This document shows, piece after piece, positions 31,000 to 41,400 of a DNA stretch of 64,000 nt. Numbering within the stretch: position 1 is the first letter of the stretch; the number at the start of each line of letters is the position of its first letter. Source of the DNA: Mytilus californianus (Eukaryota; Mollusca; Bivalvia; Mytilida; Mytilidae); the NCBI RefSeq assembly GCF_021869535.1, contig NW_026262712.1, positions 103,048,140 through 103,112,139 of the forward strand, in the 5' to 3' direction. A program made the translations under genes and the position numbers. The notes beneath the pieces were generated by a model. That model saw only the letters and a list, made by a program, of their open reading frames with translations. It was not told the DNA's origin and made no database searches.

Positions 31000-33900
31000 A
31001 TACGGTTTCACTTTATTTACAGTTAATTGGACGGATTTATGATTTCTGCAAAATGCAAGTTCTCTGGGTATGCAACCTATAACACATATCGGGAGACATT
31101 TTCTGAATTTTGTCTAAATCGGTACGACTGTTAATCTCAGGCAACACGAAGGTACTGTCAATAATCAATTTAACTATATCTGATTGATTTTTAAATCTTG
31201 CGTCCATCCTGACGTGCCAATAATAGAGATCACTAATGCCTTTAGATTAGAGAATGTCTCTTTTCTCTGCTGATGTAATGCAGGACAGAGAAGTAAGAAG
31301 TGTGTTATGTCCTCATTAGATGTTCCACAGCATCTGCATAAAGAAGACTCTTTTCAACTACTAAATTTGTGTTTATTTGACTCAAAGAGGTAAGTTCCAG
31401 TTAAGAGACGTATTTGTATTGCTCCTTTCTTCACATCTGAAATTGTTGATGATAAGCTGGTCCAAATAGGGTGTACAGATCCGATTTTTAAGAGAGTTCT
31501 ATCCAGATGTACCAAAGTAGATTCTATTTCTTTAAGAAAAAATTGACCAATAATCTTGGAGAACCAGTTTTACAGACGATTTTCATTTTAGTTTTGATGG
31601 TGACCGTTGCTTTAGTGAATCAATGCTAGGCAAATCATACAAGGTTAACGTACCTGCGACCTCACAGAAGAAGCTATGTTGATTATCCAAATTCATAATT
31701 AGTTGCCTGTCTACCAGATCCTGTATTGTTGAATTGTCGCATGAAACAATGTTATCAAGGAAAGAGAGTTGTCTTTTATGGATTTCAGCCTCAATTGACA
31801 GTGCGCCTAAGATGAGGTATACAGCTCCAGTAGATGTACTTGCTGGCATTGACTGGAAATTTCTTAAAGTTTTTTTTATGAAAGCGTGACAAGATGTCCA
31901 ATTGCTTCTGGTTAAGTGGTAGAATCTCCATACCATACAACAGACGTGGAATGACGTAGCTCTGTTAGATTCTATAAGAAGTTTGCGGATTAAGACCATT
32001 TGTGCCATGCAGACCAGTGTTCATCAAGGAATACAACGTTCTTCTAGCAATGCTGATACGTGCTTCGATGTTTACTTCATTTTCCTTTATTTCTGCTTTT
32101 ATTAGACCAAGGTGTGTAGTATCGTCTGAAGGATATATAGAGTTGTTGCCTAATGTCCATTGTAAATCAGATCTGTTAACGTTTTTAGGTTTATTTAAGA
32201 TGACTGATTTAGTCTTTGAAGGATTGATGGTTACTCTAGATTGGTTGGCATGGTGATTTGTTACAGAGAGCATACATTGCAATTCCTGTTCACAGTTACT
32301 AATGAAGGCTACATTGTCTGCACATGTTGGACAACCAACATATGTTGTGCCTATTTTAAGTCCAAAACTATGTGATTTAAGATCTTCAAGGAGATTGTTG
32401 ACATACACTTTGTAGAGAAACGGAGAGAGGAACCACCCTGGCGTACTCCTTCATGAATTTGGAAGCTATCGCCAATGTTTCCTTTCCATTTGACCTTTGA
32501 GGCTAGACCACTGTATAAGGTTTTTACTACAGTCCACATTGAATGGTTTTGTGTGTGTTCATGTAGTTCATCCAGCATAATTATATGATCCACTACATCA
32601 AATGCTTTCTGACTGTCAACAGTAATCAGGTACAAAGGTTTAATTGTGAGATGTTTAACTTCTGCTCTAGTCTCAGTGATAATTAGCCCAGCCATAAGCA
32701 TAGACATGCCCTTTGTAAATCCAAATTGAAGAGTTGACTGTTTAAAATTTTGAGTCAGAGATGGAAGTATGGTACATTCAAAGAGCTTTGAAACAACAGG
32801 TGTGATGGCAATTCCCCTGTAGTTGTCCATCATAATTGGATTTTCCCCTTTTTTTAGCACGGGTATTACAATGCCAGATTTAAATATATGTGGAATAAGT
32901 TTATCTTTCATGATAGTATTAAAACAGTCTGTAAGAAATTGTGTAACTATTGCTGGAGAATTTTTGAAATGTTCAGCAGCGAGACCTAATTCATCTGTTG
33001 CCTTGCCAGAATGGTGCTGTGTAATGGCATCGCAGATATTCTGAGTGCTGAATTCAGTTGTAATATTTTCCTGTTCGCACAGTTGTTGGATGATTTTGTG
33101 CCGGACATTACATAGGTCTAGAAATTCTGGGTCATATCCTTTGTCTTTGAGGAGAGTGAGGTCCTCGAAATATTTTGAGAAACTTTGTGTTTGATCAGTG
33201 GCAGAGTGCTGAAGTTCACCATTTTCCATTATGCACATCGAGTCCTTGTTTCTGTTGCATCTATAACGACGAATTAGCCTATGGAACATTTCGTTGCTTT
33301 GATTGTCCATCACTTCTTTGTAAAATTGAGCCCTATCTATGTATTGTTCTCTCCTCATTTGTGTTCTTAGATTGCGTTGAGCCAAAATGTTGTCAGACTT
33401 GAAGTGGTCATCATGTTTACCATGCGATTTCCAAAGATGATATTTTTCCTTACAGATTTGAAGAAGGCTGAGGGTTGTTGGTGATGCCTTGAATTTAGGA
33501 CCTTTCAGTTTGATGATTTTGGATGGAACGGCAACTGTTGCGACTTTTTTCAAACAGTTGCACAGATATTGAATGTTTTCTTCCAAAGAGTGTTTTTCTA
33601 TGTTGTATTGAGTAAGTTCTGCATTTATGAGAGTATTAAAGGATTCAGAGTCTAAATCTTTCCATTGAAGTTTGAATTGCCTTGCAAAGTTTGGTTTGAC
33701 TTTTATTTGTTTAACGTTTGCTTTTACTTCGATTTTTGCACTGACAAGCACATGACTTGAAGTATTTGATGGACATCTATTATGTGTTTTATAGTTAAAG
33801 ATACTTGTAGAGGTGGTATTGTCTAGAATATAGTCTATTTGAGAACAGGACAGTCCAGAATGATGGAAGAAAGTTGATTTGTCAGTACAACTCTGTTTTA

Positions 33901-34377
33901 AGTTCATTTCTTGCACAAATGCTTGTAGCAGTCTGTCATGTTTGTTATAATTTCTCGGAGGCTCTAATGTTCCATTGAAATCTCCCGCTATGATAATTCT
34001 ATGGGTTGCTGAATATGTTGAAAAGATGGAGCTAATGATATCGAGACATTCAGTATATTCCAGATAAGAGTCTCTATAGTTGTTTATATGCATATAGACA
34101 CAGATAATACATAAGTTAAACGGAGACTTTATTTCAACTGCTATTACCCTGTTGTTTCCGGATTGTATTTCTTGGACGGATGGCGTCAGATGATTTTTCC
34201 AAGCTATTGCAACACCCCCTTTCCCTCTTGGCAGTTTAAAATTATCAATTTCCTCATTGGTGTCACTGCATCTTATATGCATGTTCATATTAGGTAACAC
34301 AGGCCCTAAAATTTGTTGTTGAAATTCATACAACCAGTGTTCCTGGATGCAGATTATGTCTCATGGCATTTCCAATG
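31000..34377 (-). pseudogene. LINE ORF2: endonuclease-reverse transcriptase, frameshifted
   Basis: The long open part (34,333-32,351, 660 codons) has an APE-type endonuclease: IICIQEHWL just upstream of its start, GKGGVAIAW at about residue 38, GDFN at 117-120 and SQIDYIL at 164-170. The reverse transcriptase follows with NYRGIAIT (504-511), FGFTKGMSM, DSQKAFD (573-579, first catalytic Asp) and GVRQGG (629-634). A shift there moves the frame to 32,408-31,965, where the catalytic box reads CADNVAF instead of the expected A-D-D. A further shift leads to 32,008-31,583, and a Cys/His motif (CRCCGTSNEDITHFLLLCP) near 31,330 closes the protein. It would nick the target and copy the element RNA in the nucleus. 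The Asp-to-Asn change and shifts make it dead. Confidence 0.85.
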
Positions 34378-34699
34378 TATTTAAGTAAAATTAATTTCAT
34401 TTTCCTTCCATATTGATTGTGGTTAAGTTTAGAAAATCTTTGATAATTTTTTTTTTTCGTTTATATTTTTTAATTTTGCTGGCTTTATGAGATTCTGATT
34501 GTGCTTGGATCTGGTGGTGGGTTGATTTGGTCGACCCCTAAAAAAAAACTTGTCTGAATTTGCTTGATGGGATGTAGCTCTTACAGGCGTTGACGGGCAG
34601 TTCTGCATGGTTTCGGTTGTGTACGTATCATCTTGAGGACTGCAGTTCGAGATTGGAAGTGCCTGTTGTTGGTTCTCTTGCAGATTTACGTTAGCAGAA

Positions 34700-35265
34700 G
34701 TTTTATTGCACGGAATGTCCCCAGGTGAAACAAATAATGGAGTGCCAGATGGATGATTTATGCAGTTCGTATGAATTGAGCCTCCTGTGCATTAGATGGA
34801 TACACGATTGGACACTTCTGTGAAGACTGGTTTTTAGACGCTTGTACAGAATTTTGATGCATATTAACGCTGTGGAATCTTGGTATTTGGGATGTAGCAT
34901 GGTTCGACCTGTTGTGATGTTTGTCACGGTTGTCTGGTCGTCGTTCAGAGCTTCTGTTACATTCTGCTGGTCTTGCTTGGGGTGGCATATTGTTTCTTTT
35001 TTCTCTCTGTATGGGTTGATAATTAGCAGAGTGATGCATGTGCTGTTGGTATGCGTTTTGTCTGAAGAAGGGGCTGCTGAAAATGGAGAGGATGCTGATT
35101 TATTCTGACGGGAACATTTGGTATAATATTTTGAGGATAGCCAGGAGGAGGTGAAATATGCCTCGGTATTGACATGTGTGGATACATGGAGAAGCCGAGA
35201 TTTGGCCGAAAAGATGATTGCTGAAATGGTGGTTGGAGTATATACTGTTGTTGTTGCTGCATCAT
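34700..35265 (-). pseudogene. LINE ORF1, C-terminal Gln/Pro/Asn-rich part
   Basis: Continues ORF1 below the 476-bp insertion. 35,265-35,023 reads MMQQQQQYILQPPFQQ and HISPPPGYPQNIIPNV. 35,039-34,758 in another frame reads AECNRSSERRPDNRDKHH. It is low-complexity and probably an RNA-binding or condensate-forming tail of the ORF1 protein. At least one frameshift lies at about 35,030. Confidence 0.55.
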
Positions 35266-35268
35266 TTG

Positions 35269-35744
35269 CTCTTCAACTTTGTGCTTGTTTGGCTTTATAA
35301 CTATTTTGATCTGAGCGTCACTGATGAGTCTTATGTAGACGAAACGCGCGTCTGGCGTATTAAATTATAATCCTGGTACCTTTGATAACTATTTACACCA
35401 CTGGGTCGATGCCACTGCTGGTGGACGTTTCGTCCCCGAGGGTATCACCAGCCCAGTAGCCAGCACTTCGGTGTTGACATGAATAACAATTGTATGGTCA
35501 TTTTTATAAATTTCCTGTTACAAAACTTTGAATTTTTCGAAAAACTAAGGATTTTCTTATCCCAGGAATAGATTACCTTAGCCGTATTTGGCACAACTTT
35601 TTAGAATTTTGTCCTCAATGCTCTTCAACTTTGTACTTTTTTGGCTTAATAACTATTTTGATCTGAACGTCACTGATGAGTCTTATGTAGACGAAACGCA
35701 CGTCTGGCGTATTAAATTATAATCCTGGTACTTTTGATAACTAT
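35269..35744 (+). mobile_element. 476-bp insertion with 124-bp direct repeats and hammerhead-like cores
   Basis: Two near-identical 124-bp repeats (35,269-35,392 and 35,621-35,744, both starting 'ctcttcaactttgt' and ending 'gataactat') flank 228 bp of unique sequence; the period is 352 bp. Each repeat holds CTGATGAGTCTTATGTAGAC followed by GAAAC, then GCGCGTCTGGCGTA in the first copy and GCACGTCTGGCGTA in the second. This fits a hammerhead core: CUGAUGA, a 3-bp stem II (GUC/GAC), GAAA, a 4-bp stem III (ACGC/GCGU) and a GUA cleavage triplet. Stem I is weak. The flanks TGTTGTTGCTGCATCATTTG and TGTTGTTGTTGCATCATTTG look like a 20-bp target duplication in the CAA repeat of ORF1. The layout matches small ribozyme-bearing retroelements (retrozymes) reported from bivalves. 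Confidence 0.6.
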
Positions 35745-35749
35745 TGTTG

Positions 35750-36763
35750 TTGTTGCATCATTTGTTGCTGTTGTATCATTTGTTGTTGCTGCATCATAAA
35801 TTGCATTTGTTGATTAGCTAACATGTTGTTCATGGACATGTTCTGCATCTTCTGCATGTCTATCATTCTGAACCTTTGCTCTACAGTGTCATTTCTATGA
35901 TGGTTAGAGTTTAGATGATTTGATGTTGAAGATTGTTGTGAAGAATTAATGCTGAAGGATGCTGCTTCTGGTTGCTCATTTTGGTGACGTAAGCTACTTT
36001 GCAGTTCAATAGTGGATTTTAGCTTATTGATCTCATTTTCTTATTTAATTATGTATGCTTTATCTTCAGCATTATTGATCTTAGGTTTCATTGTTCTTAT
36101 AATTTGTCGTTTGGGCTTCTTCTGAATGTTATCTGACAGGGATGGTTCAGAATTTGGGAATCTTTTTGGAGTAGCTCCATAGGATTGGTTGCTAGTTTGC
36201 TGAGAATGGTTATCCTTTGCATTGTTGGCTAGGACACTAGTATCATGTTGGTCATAAATTTCCTTTACCAATGTAGTTTCATCCGAAGCATCCGATACAG
36301 AGTTTGTAACACCTTCTGGTAGAGTAGTAGGTGGCGTGGGTGGTCGCACGTAGGTATCAGGAGAGGTGTCATTTACTACTAAAGGATTCATATCAGAATG
36401 CAGATTATGAGAATTGTTACAACCAGTTGTGTCAACCTCATACAACATGTTGTCCGTGCACAGAGCACAAACAAAGTCTAAGGCGTTCAGTGCACTAACA
36501 GCTGATTGTGAGAGTCCTGCACATTCATAGTGTATCCAAAGAGAGCATTCACTACACTCAATAGTTTCTAAAAGCGATATTTTGTTGCAAATTGGGCATA
36601 TGTCTGCTGTATCCTCATTTAAATCTTTGCTTTCGTCAGTTCTAAAAGATATAGCTAGATCATCCAAGTTGTTTTGACAGTTTATATTTGCCGCAGCAAG
36701 ATTTTGATTTAGATTTGGCACTGTACCTGGTGAGTTTTGAAATTGTTCATGTGATGTTATCAT
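35750..36763 (-). pseudogene. LINE ORF1: PHD finger and Gln-rich region
   Basis: From 36,763 the frame reads a PHD-type C4HC3 finger at about residues 57-103: CPICNK, ECSECSLWIHYEC, ending CALC. Next come acidic and Ser/Thr-rich linkers and a basic patch (KKPKRQIIRTMKPK). A single TAA at 36,041 is followed in the same frame by NEINKLKSTIELQSS and a Met/Gln-rich tail (QFMMQQQQMIQQQQMMQ) reaching the insertion at 35,744. In CR1-like LINEs a PHD finger sits in the ORF1 protein, which binds element RNA in the particle. One stop and an upstream frameshift break it here. Confidence 0.7.
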
Positions 36764-37259
36764 TTAGCGATGTAAGCATGTGACCTTTTTTGGAGAGTTC
36801 ATCACATAATAGTTTGTGAATATCAGCCACAAAAAGGTCTACTCTAGAGCCATTAACTACCATTGTTGAACTTGTATGGTATAGATTAACAACGAATTTT
36901 AGGTTCTTGCCCTGTGAACTATCTGCTTTGCGATTATATACTTTAATACATGTGTCTACCTTTGTCCCAGAAGTTTCTTCACTATGTCTAACCATCCCAA
37001 CATATTGTGTAGAGCTATCAAGTATTGTGATGAGACATTGACTAGCATACTCGTAAGCTGCTGTACTAAATTCCAGTACCAGATTATTCCCAGATTTCAC
37101 TGTTGATTCAATGTGAGGTTTAGCACATGCATCATTTTTTCTTTGAATGGCTTTCGTTTTATCCAGAACATAGTCCTTGTATATTGGGCTTGAGATGTGT
37201 AGATTACCGCCCGAGTTCATACGGGTAATTCGTCTTGTTTGAACCTCTGATGTAGCCAT
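36747..37259 (-). pseudogene. LINE ORF1, N-terminal domain
   Basis: 170 codons starting MATSEVQTRRITRMNSGGNL, a basic Ser/Gly N-terminus. A globular domain follows with alternating strands (LVLEFSTAAYEYASQCLIT, LKFVVNLYHTSSTMVVNG) and helices (LFVADIHKLLCDELSKKG). It ends at a stop that overlaps the PHD-bearing frame by 17 bp with a different phase, so the two were probably one ORF1 before a 1-base shift. No family match is claimed for the domain. Confidence 0.6.
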
Positions 37260-37479
37260 TTTACTGATTATATTGAACTTTATTGTTCGACTCAGGAGTT
37301 ACGAGGAGAGAAGAGGTGTGCAAGCAGGTGTATCTATGAGGCAGACTTTTTTGTATATGGATATTTGATAAAGATGCAGAGCAGATAGATCAGCAGCGTA
37401 TTCCACCAAGCAGTGTATTGAATATTTGTATATGTTAGCCGGACAAATATAAGATGAGTATAACTGCAAACGAAAAGCC

Positions 37480-37560
37480 TACGGCCCAAGGAGCCAACGC
37501 GTCGTGGATATTCCCACCGTTGGAAGGCTCAATGGGGTGACGGATTAAGCAGCAGATATG
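37480..37560 (-). promoter_or_regulatory. LINE leader motif, copy 2 (before ORF1)
   Basis: Contains 'gtcgtggatattcccaccgt' on the plus strand, preceded by 'gagccaacgc' and followed by 'tggaaggctcaatggggtga'. It lies about 220 bp upstream of ORF1. The same block lies 1,175 bp away, upstream of the SGNH ORF. A duplicated 5' untranslated or promoter unit is likely. Confidence 0.5.
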
Positions 37561-37699
37561 TGTTTATATGATTCAGGAGAGAGGTTATTTAAAGCAGTAG
37601 TTATATGCAAAAGATGAGAGCAATGAAAGTCAAAATCCAAATAATATGTATATAGCCAAGATTCTTGGAAGGCTGAAATAGAGAGCTTTTACATATGCA

Positions 37700-37745
37700 G
37701 AGGTTGAGCCAGGGAGCACGTCGTGGATATTCACACCGTTGTCTA
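37700..37745 (-). repeat. LINE leader motif, partial copy
   Basis: 'acgtcgtggatattcacacc' at 37,718, a shortened and slightly changed third copy of the leader motif. It lies directly below the end of the SGNH ORF. Confidence 0.55.
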
Positions 37746-37750
37746 TGATA

Positions 37751-38476
37751 TCAACCCCAGCACTGTCTTTGTATCTGTGTTGCCAGTTTCTTTAGCCAGA
37801 CTTTTGACAACGTCTGTTTCGGATGACTTACATCCCTGTAGAGTTTGAACATATAGTTGTCTCTAAGGGTTAGTTTTTTGGACTTTGAGGTTTTTTCTTG
37901 GTGATGATGGTTGATGTCTATGGCAAAATTTGGTGAGGATGTGTCTAAAGTAGAGTTGATATATCGGATGTTGTTATATAATTCCTGAACGTTTTTGATT
38001 AATTGTTCCTCCTTTTTAAAGCTTGATTGATTATCGTGTTTTTTGTAGCTATTGAAATCGATGATAGAATATGGCGGAATTTCAAGAAAGGTAATTTTGC
38101 AGCCTGGATATGATTTTAGAAACTCTACTATTTCTTGATAGATGTCGGTGATTTGCTGGATGATGTTTTGCTCAGTTGAGAGAGATATGAATTTGCTGTC
38201 GTATATTGTAAGATCGCAGGTACCTAGCCAGACGTACAAATGTAGATTGCCTATACGTTCGATCTGTGCTATGTTTTGTTTTAGCCAAGTGTAGCCCTGC
38301 TGTGAAGTGCGTGAAGACTTACACCACCATCTGATTTCTAATTCTACCTGGGTGGTCACTTGATCCCATAAACCAAAGCCTTTACTGTCAGTTAGGACAA
38401 CAGGTGTAAGTGTTTTATTCCCAATTATAGGAGGCAGTGCTCTTTTCAAGTATTTCTTTAATTTTCTTTCCGACAT
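37751..38476 (-). CDS. SGNH/GDSL-hydrolase-like protein (241 aa), LINE-associated
   Basis: Intact ORF starting MSERKLKKYLKRALPPIIG. SGNH-type blocks can be read: block I as VVLTDSKG (Ser at 31), a Gly-rich segment (SRTSQQGYTW, 56-64), block III as WLGTCDLT (85-88, usually G-x-N-D) and block V as DVSHP (Asp 215, His 218). An alpha/beta pattern with LHLYVWLG and KITFLEIPPY fits the flavodoxin-like fold. Esterase domains of this kind occur in the ORF1 of CR1-type LINEs. Here it stands alone, between two copies of the leader motif. Function is uncertain because the block I Gly is Thr and the block III Asn is Cys. It is the best preserved ORF in the element. Confidence 0.6.
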   Translation of the reverse strand: MSERKLKKYLKRALPPIIGNKTLTPVVLTDSKGFGLWDQVTTQVELEIRWWCKSSRTSQQGYTWLKQNIAQIERIGNLHLYVWLGTCDLTIYDSKFISLSTEQNIIQQITDIYQEIVEFLKSYPGCKITFLEIPPYSIIDFNSYKKHDNQSSFKKEEQLIKNVQELYNNIRYINSTLDTSSPNFAIDINHHHQEKTSKSKKLTLRDNYMFKLYRDVSHPKQTLSKVWLKKLATQIQRQCWG

Positions 38477-38644
38477 GAATAACAGGAGAAAGCAATGATG
38501 TTAACTTTGTATCTATTGTTTATAAGTATGACTGTACCAATATTATATGAGGATGCGAAGCAAGTCTGCAGCGTTCCAAGCAGTGAAATGAGGCTTTTTA
38601 CAAGTTCTATGCTACTGTTGATTTTCAGATGAGTAAAACTATGT

Positions 38645-38720
38645 GCGAAAAGCAAAAGTTCCAAAGAGCCAACACGTCGTGGATATTCCCACCGTTGGAA
38701 GGCTCAGTTGGGTAACTGAT
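38645..38720 (-). promoter_or_regulatory. LINE leader motif, copy 1 (before the SGNH ORF)
   Basis: 'gtcgtggatattcccaccgt' on the plus strand with flanks 'gagccaacac' and 'tggaaggctcagttgggtaa'. It lies about 170 bp upstream of the SGNH ORF. Similarity to copy 2 extends for about 130 bp ('gatgagta', 'cgaaaagc', 'cagcgt...ccaagcagtg'). Confidence 0.5.
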
Positions 38721-39390
38721 TTAACTTCGGTTTGATAACTGGAAAGCCAATTTTTGTATTAATTTAAATTCAATTTTTTTTTAAATTGTCTATTTTATAT
38801 TCCAAAATCGACTTTGTTGCACTACTAGGGTACAATGTGTATGGTAGAGGCAGAAGGCTAAAGTTTTTCTAAAAAATAATGGCGGCCATTTTTTCCCGGG
38901 CAAGGTGTGTTTAAAAAAAAAATCAAATCAAAATTATCACTTGACTTTCAATGTGCAATAAATGACAAGGATAGGATCGTGCAATATTCTATAACTCTAT
39001 GCTAAAAGTTTTCTAAAACTATGTGGAACTAAACACTATAAAATCTAAAAGATTATTCTTCGTGCGAAAACAGGTGCGTCTGTGAACAGGTGCATCTTGC
39101 ATTTAAATACAACCAATTAGACGTGTTACGAAAAGGTATTTATCCTGCAATCGAACTTTCTACTAGACCAATACAGGTGTACAGATAACACGAAGCGATA
39201 AACGTATACTAGACGTATATATTCTCCTGGTATCCTGCTTCTGTTGCGAGCGAACGGTTATGTCAAATTACTGTTTACATCACAGTTCAATTTGGGGTCC
39301 TCATTGCGGTCCGCGTCAAGTCATGTCGATTCCAAAAACTAATTCAACGATTGGGATGGAAAAAAATGTACAAAATTAATTGCAGGATAA

Positions 39391-40054
39391 AGACAATAAC
39401 TGTTTAGTGTCTTTAAATATCAGGTGTATTTGTACTCGGCTCGAAACAGGAGTTATAGCTCGCTGAAGCTCGCATTACACCTGTTTCTTAGCCTCGTACA
39501 AATACAGCTGATATTTAAAGTATGGCATGGTATTGGTTGCAAAAATTTGATATTTTTCATTTAAATGCAATATTTTTATTTTAATTGGTATATTTCTTCA
39601 TTTAAATGCAATATTTTTTTATTTGAATGGTATAATTTTTCATTTAAAGGCAATATTTTTTTATTCAAATGGTATAATTTGTCATTCAAATGCATTTTTT
39701 TTTTATTTGAATGGTATATTTTTTCATTTAAATGCAACATTTTTTCATTTAAATGCAATATTTTTTTCATTTAAATGCAATATTTTTTATTCAAATGGTA
39801 TAATTTGTCATTCAAATGCAATATTTTTTATTCAATTGGTAAAGTAGTTTTTTATTTATATGCAATAATTGCATTATGGGAAATTCTTTGACGTCATAAG
39901 GTCAAATTTGCAACAACGTTTGTGATTGGTCTGTAATTGTTTGGATTTCTCCCCTTTCTTTCTAAACATGAGTGACCAAGAATTAAAAAACGCGTCAGAA
40001 TATCACCCCTCTAACTAAATCTGGCGTTCGTGCGAGTTCTGCACTGGCTGTTAA
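39391..40054 (+). repeat. Left arm of an inverted repeat pair, with AT-rich minisatellite
   Basis: Runs from 'agacaataactgtttagtgt' to 'gcactggctgttaa'. Its centre (39,545-39,870) is a tandem array of 27-28 bp units built from 'catttaaatgcaatattttt'. The unique flank has 'gacgtcataaggtcaaattt' and 'gtttggatttctcccctttc'. The right arm at 43,631-44,148 is its inverted copy. Short ORFs in the array (FKCNIFLFEWY-type) are repeat artefacts. Confidence 0.85.
39417..39514. mobile_element. 98-bp TTAA-flanked hairpin insertion
   Basis: Starts ATATCAGGTGTATTTGTAC and ends in the near-complement GTACAAATACAGCTGATAT. Together they form a hairpin with arms of about 45 nt. TTAA lies on both sides (39,413-39,416 and 39,515-39,518). 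The right arm of the inverted pair has a single TTAA at 44,123-44,126 and no insertion. TTAA targeting is typical of piggyBac-type elements. Confidence 0.75.
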
Positions 40055-40139
40055 AATCTTCTGGTCCTAACTATTATTTCTATTTCAATATTTCGATGGT
40101 CAAAACGTTCGGACCACCACTTTTCAAAAACTTTCATTA

Positions 40140-40395
40140 TTTATGGATCTATATGCATGTATAACGTTTTTTTTTTTAAATAGATTAGACACCGTTCACT
40201 TGGTTTTCCCGTTTAAATGGTTTTACACTAGTCATTTTTGTGGGGGCCCTTTATATCTTGTTGTTCGGTGTGAGCAAAGACTACGTGTTGAAGACCGTAC
40301 TTTGACCTATAATGGTTTACATGTACAAATTATGACTTGGATGGAGAGTTGTCTCATTGGCACTCATACCACATCTTCTTATATCTATATACAAT
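40140..40395 (+). repeat. Dispersed mussel repeat, copy at 40.3 kb
   Basis: 'gaagaccgtactttgaccta', 'ggagagttgtctcattggca' and 'ctcataccacatcttcttat' in this order; a diverged member of the family also seen at 0.7 kb. Confidence 0.6.
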
Positions 40396-40639
40396 GTAAA
40401 CCAGACGTTTCTCAGACTGTTTTCTTTTTTTTAATAAATCCTTTGTCGCGCGTTGTGTACTAATTGGTACTTCAGTATGGGAGAACAAGATTTATTTCAG
40501 TACTAGTTGTAATTAGCTTTGAGCAAACTTCCAGTAATTGCAAATACTCTTATGTCGGTGCTTTGTGTCTATTGTCCTAATATTAGGGTTTTTTTGTGTG
40601 TCTTCTACCGATCTTTTGAGTTAATCTAATTGCAACTGA

Positions 40640-41090
40640 TTAGTGCAGGTTGTTCTTTTATTGGACTGTTACACCACTGTCAGAGCTTCGGGATGGGTTG
40701 AGTGCTCACAAACATGTTGGTGTACTGTTACACTACTGTCCCAGGTTAGGGGGAGGATTGGGATCCCGCTAACATGTTTAACCCCGACACATTCTGTATG
40801 TATGTGCTTGTCCCAAGTCAGGAGCCTGTAATTCAGTGGTTGCCGTTTGTCGCTGTGTTATACATATTTGTGTTTCGTTCATTTTATTGTACATTAATTC
40901 GGCCGTTAGTTTTCTCGTTTGCATTGTTTTACGTTTGTGATTTCGGAGCCTTTTATAGCTGACTATTCGGTGTAGGCTTTGCTTATTGTCGAAGGCCGTA
41001 CGGTGACTTATAGCTGTTGATTTCTGTGTAATTTGGAGAGTTATCTCATATGCAATCATACCACATCTTCGTTTGTATATTAACCCTGCC
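40640..41090 (+). repeat. Dispersed mussel repeat, long copy
   Basis: A long copy: 'gttacactactgtcccaggt', 'gggatcccgctaacatgttt', 'tcaggagcctgtaattcagt', 'cgttagttttctcgtttgca', 'aaggccgtacggtgacttat' and 'gcaatcataccacatcttc'. The complementary sequence forms the 3' region of the Penelope fragments at 6.2 and 7.1 kb, so this may be a solo 3' part of that element. Confidence 0.7.
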
Positions 41091-41400
41091 ATATTCTTTA
41101 TTTGCCTGTCCCAGGTCAGGAGCCTGTAGTTTAGTGGTTGTCGTTGGTTCATGTCTCGACTCATATTTGATATTTTGTAAATTGTTTTGTTATGTATAAT
41201 TAGACCTTTAGTTTTTCGTTTAAATTGTTCACACTTTTCATGTCGGGCTTTTTAAAGACGACTTTACAGTAATAGGTTTTTGTCATTGTTGAAGGCATTA
41301 CGATTGTCTATAATTGCTTACATCCACTTCATATTTGAACTCCGGTGGATAGTTACCTTATTAGCAATCATATCCCATCTCTTCGTTTTTATATTATATA
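41091..41400 (+). repeat. Dispersed mussel repeat, second copy in tandem
   Basis: Repeats the order again: 'cccaggtcaggagcctgtag', 'gttgaaggcattacgattgt', 'ggatagttaccttattagca' and 'atcatatcccatctcttcg', directly after the previous copy. Confidence 0.65.

Larger units (their letters stand above)
30850..38720 (-). mobile_element. Non-LTR retrotransposon (LINE), about 7.9 kb
   Basis: Minus-strand order: leader motif, SGNH-like ORF (38,476-37,751), leader motif again, ORF1 (37,259-34,700, with PHD finger and Gln/Pro-rich tail), ORF2 (34,377-about 31,000, endonuclease plus reverse transcriptase), and a (TTTTG)n tail (30,850-30,899). PHD and esterase domains in the first ORF are known from CR1-clade LINEs. 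Here they lie in separate ORFs, so the clade is left open. Frameshifts and stops in every ORF show it is inactive. Confidence 0.7.

Noticed and set aside
32351..34333. Bacterial-type or LTR reverse transcriptase
   Set aside because: An APE-type endonuclease lies upstream in the same ORF and no protease, integrase or LTR is present, so it is a non-LTR element.
35321..35380. Calling the hammerhead core a proven ribozyme
   Set aside because: The core and two stems fit, but stem I pairs poorly, so only a hammerhead-like signature is claimed.
39565..39847. ORFs with FKCNIFLFEWYN-like repeats
   Set aside because: They are translations of the AT-rich tandem array and change frame freely.
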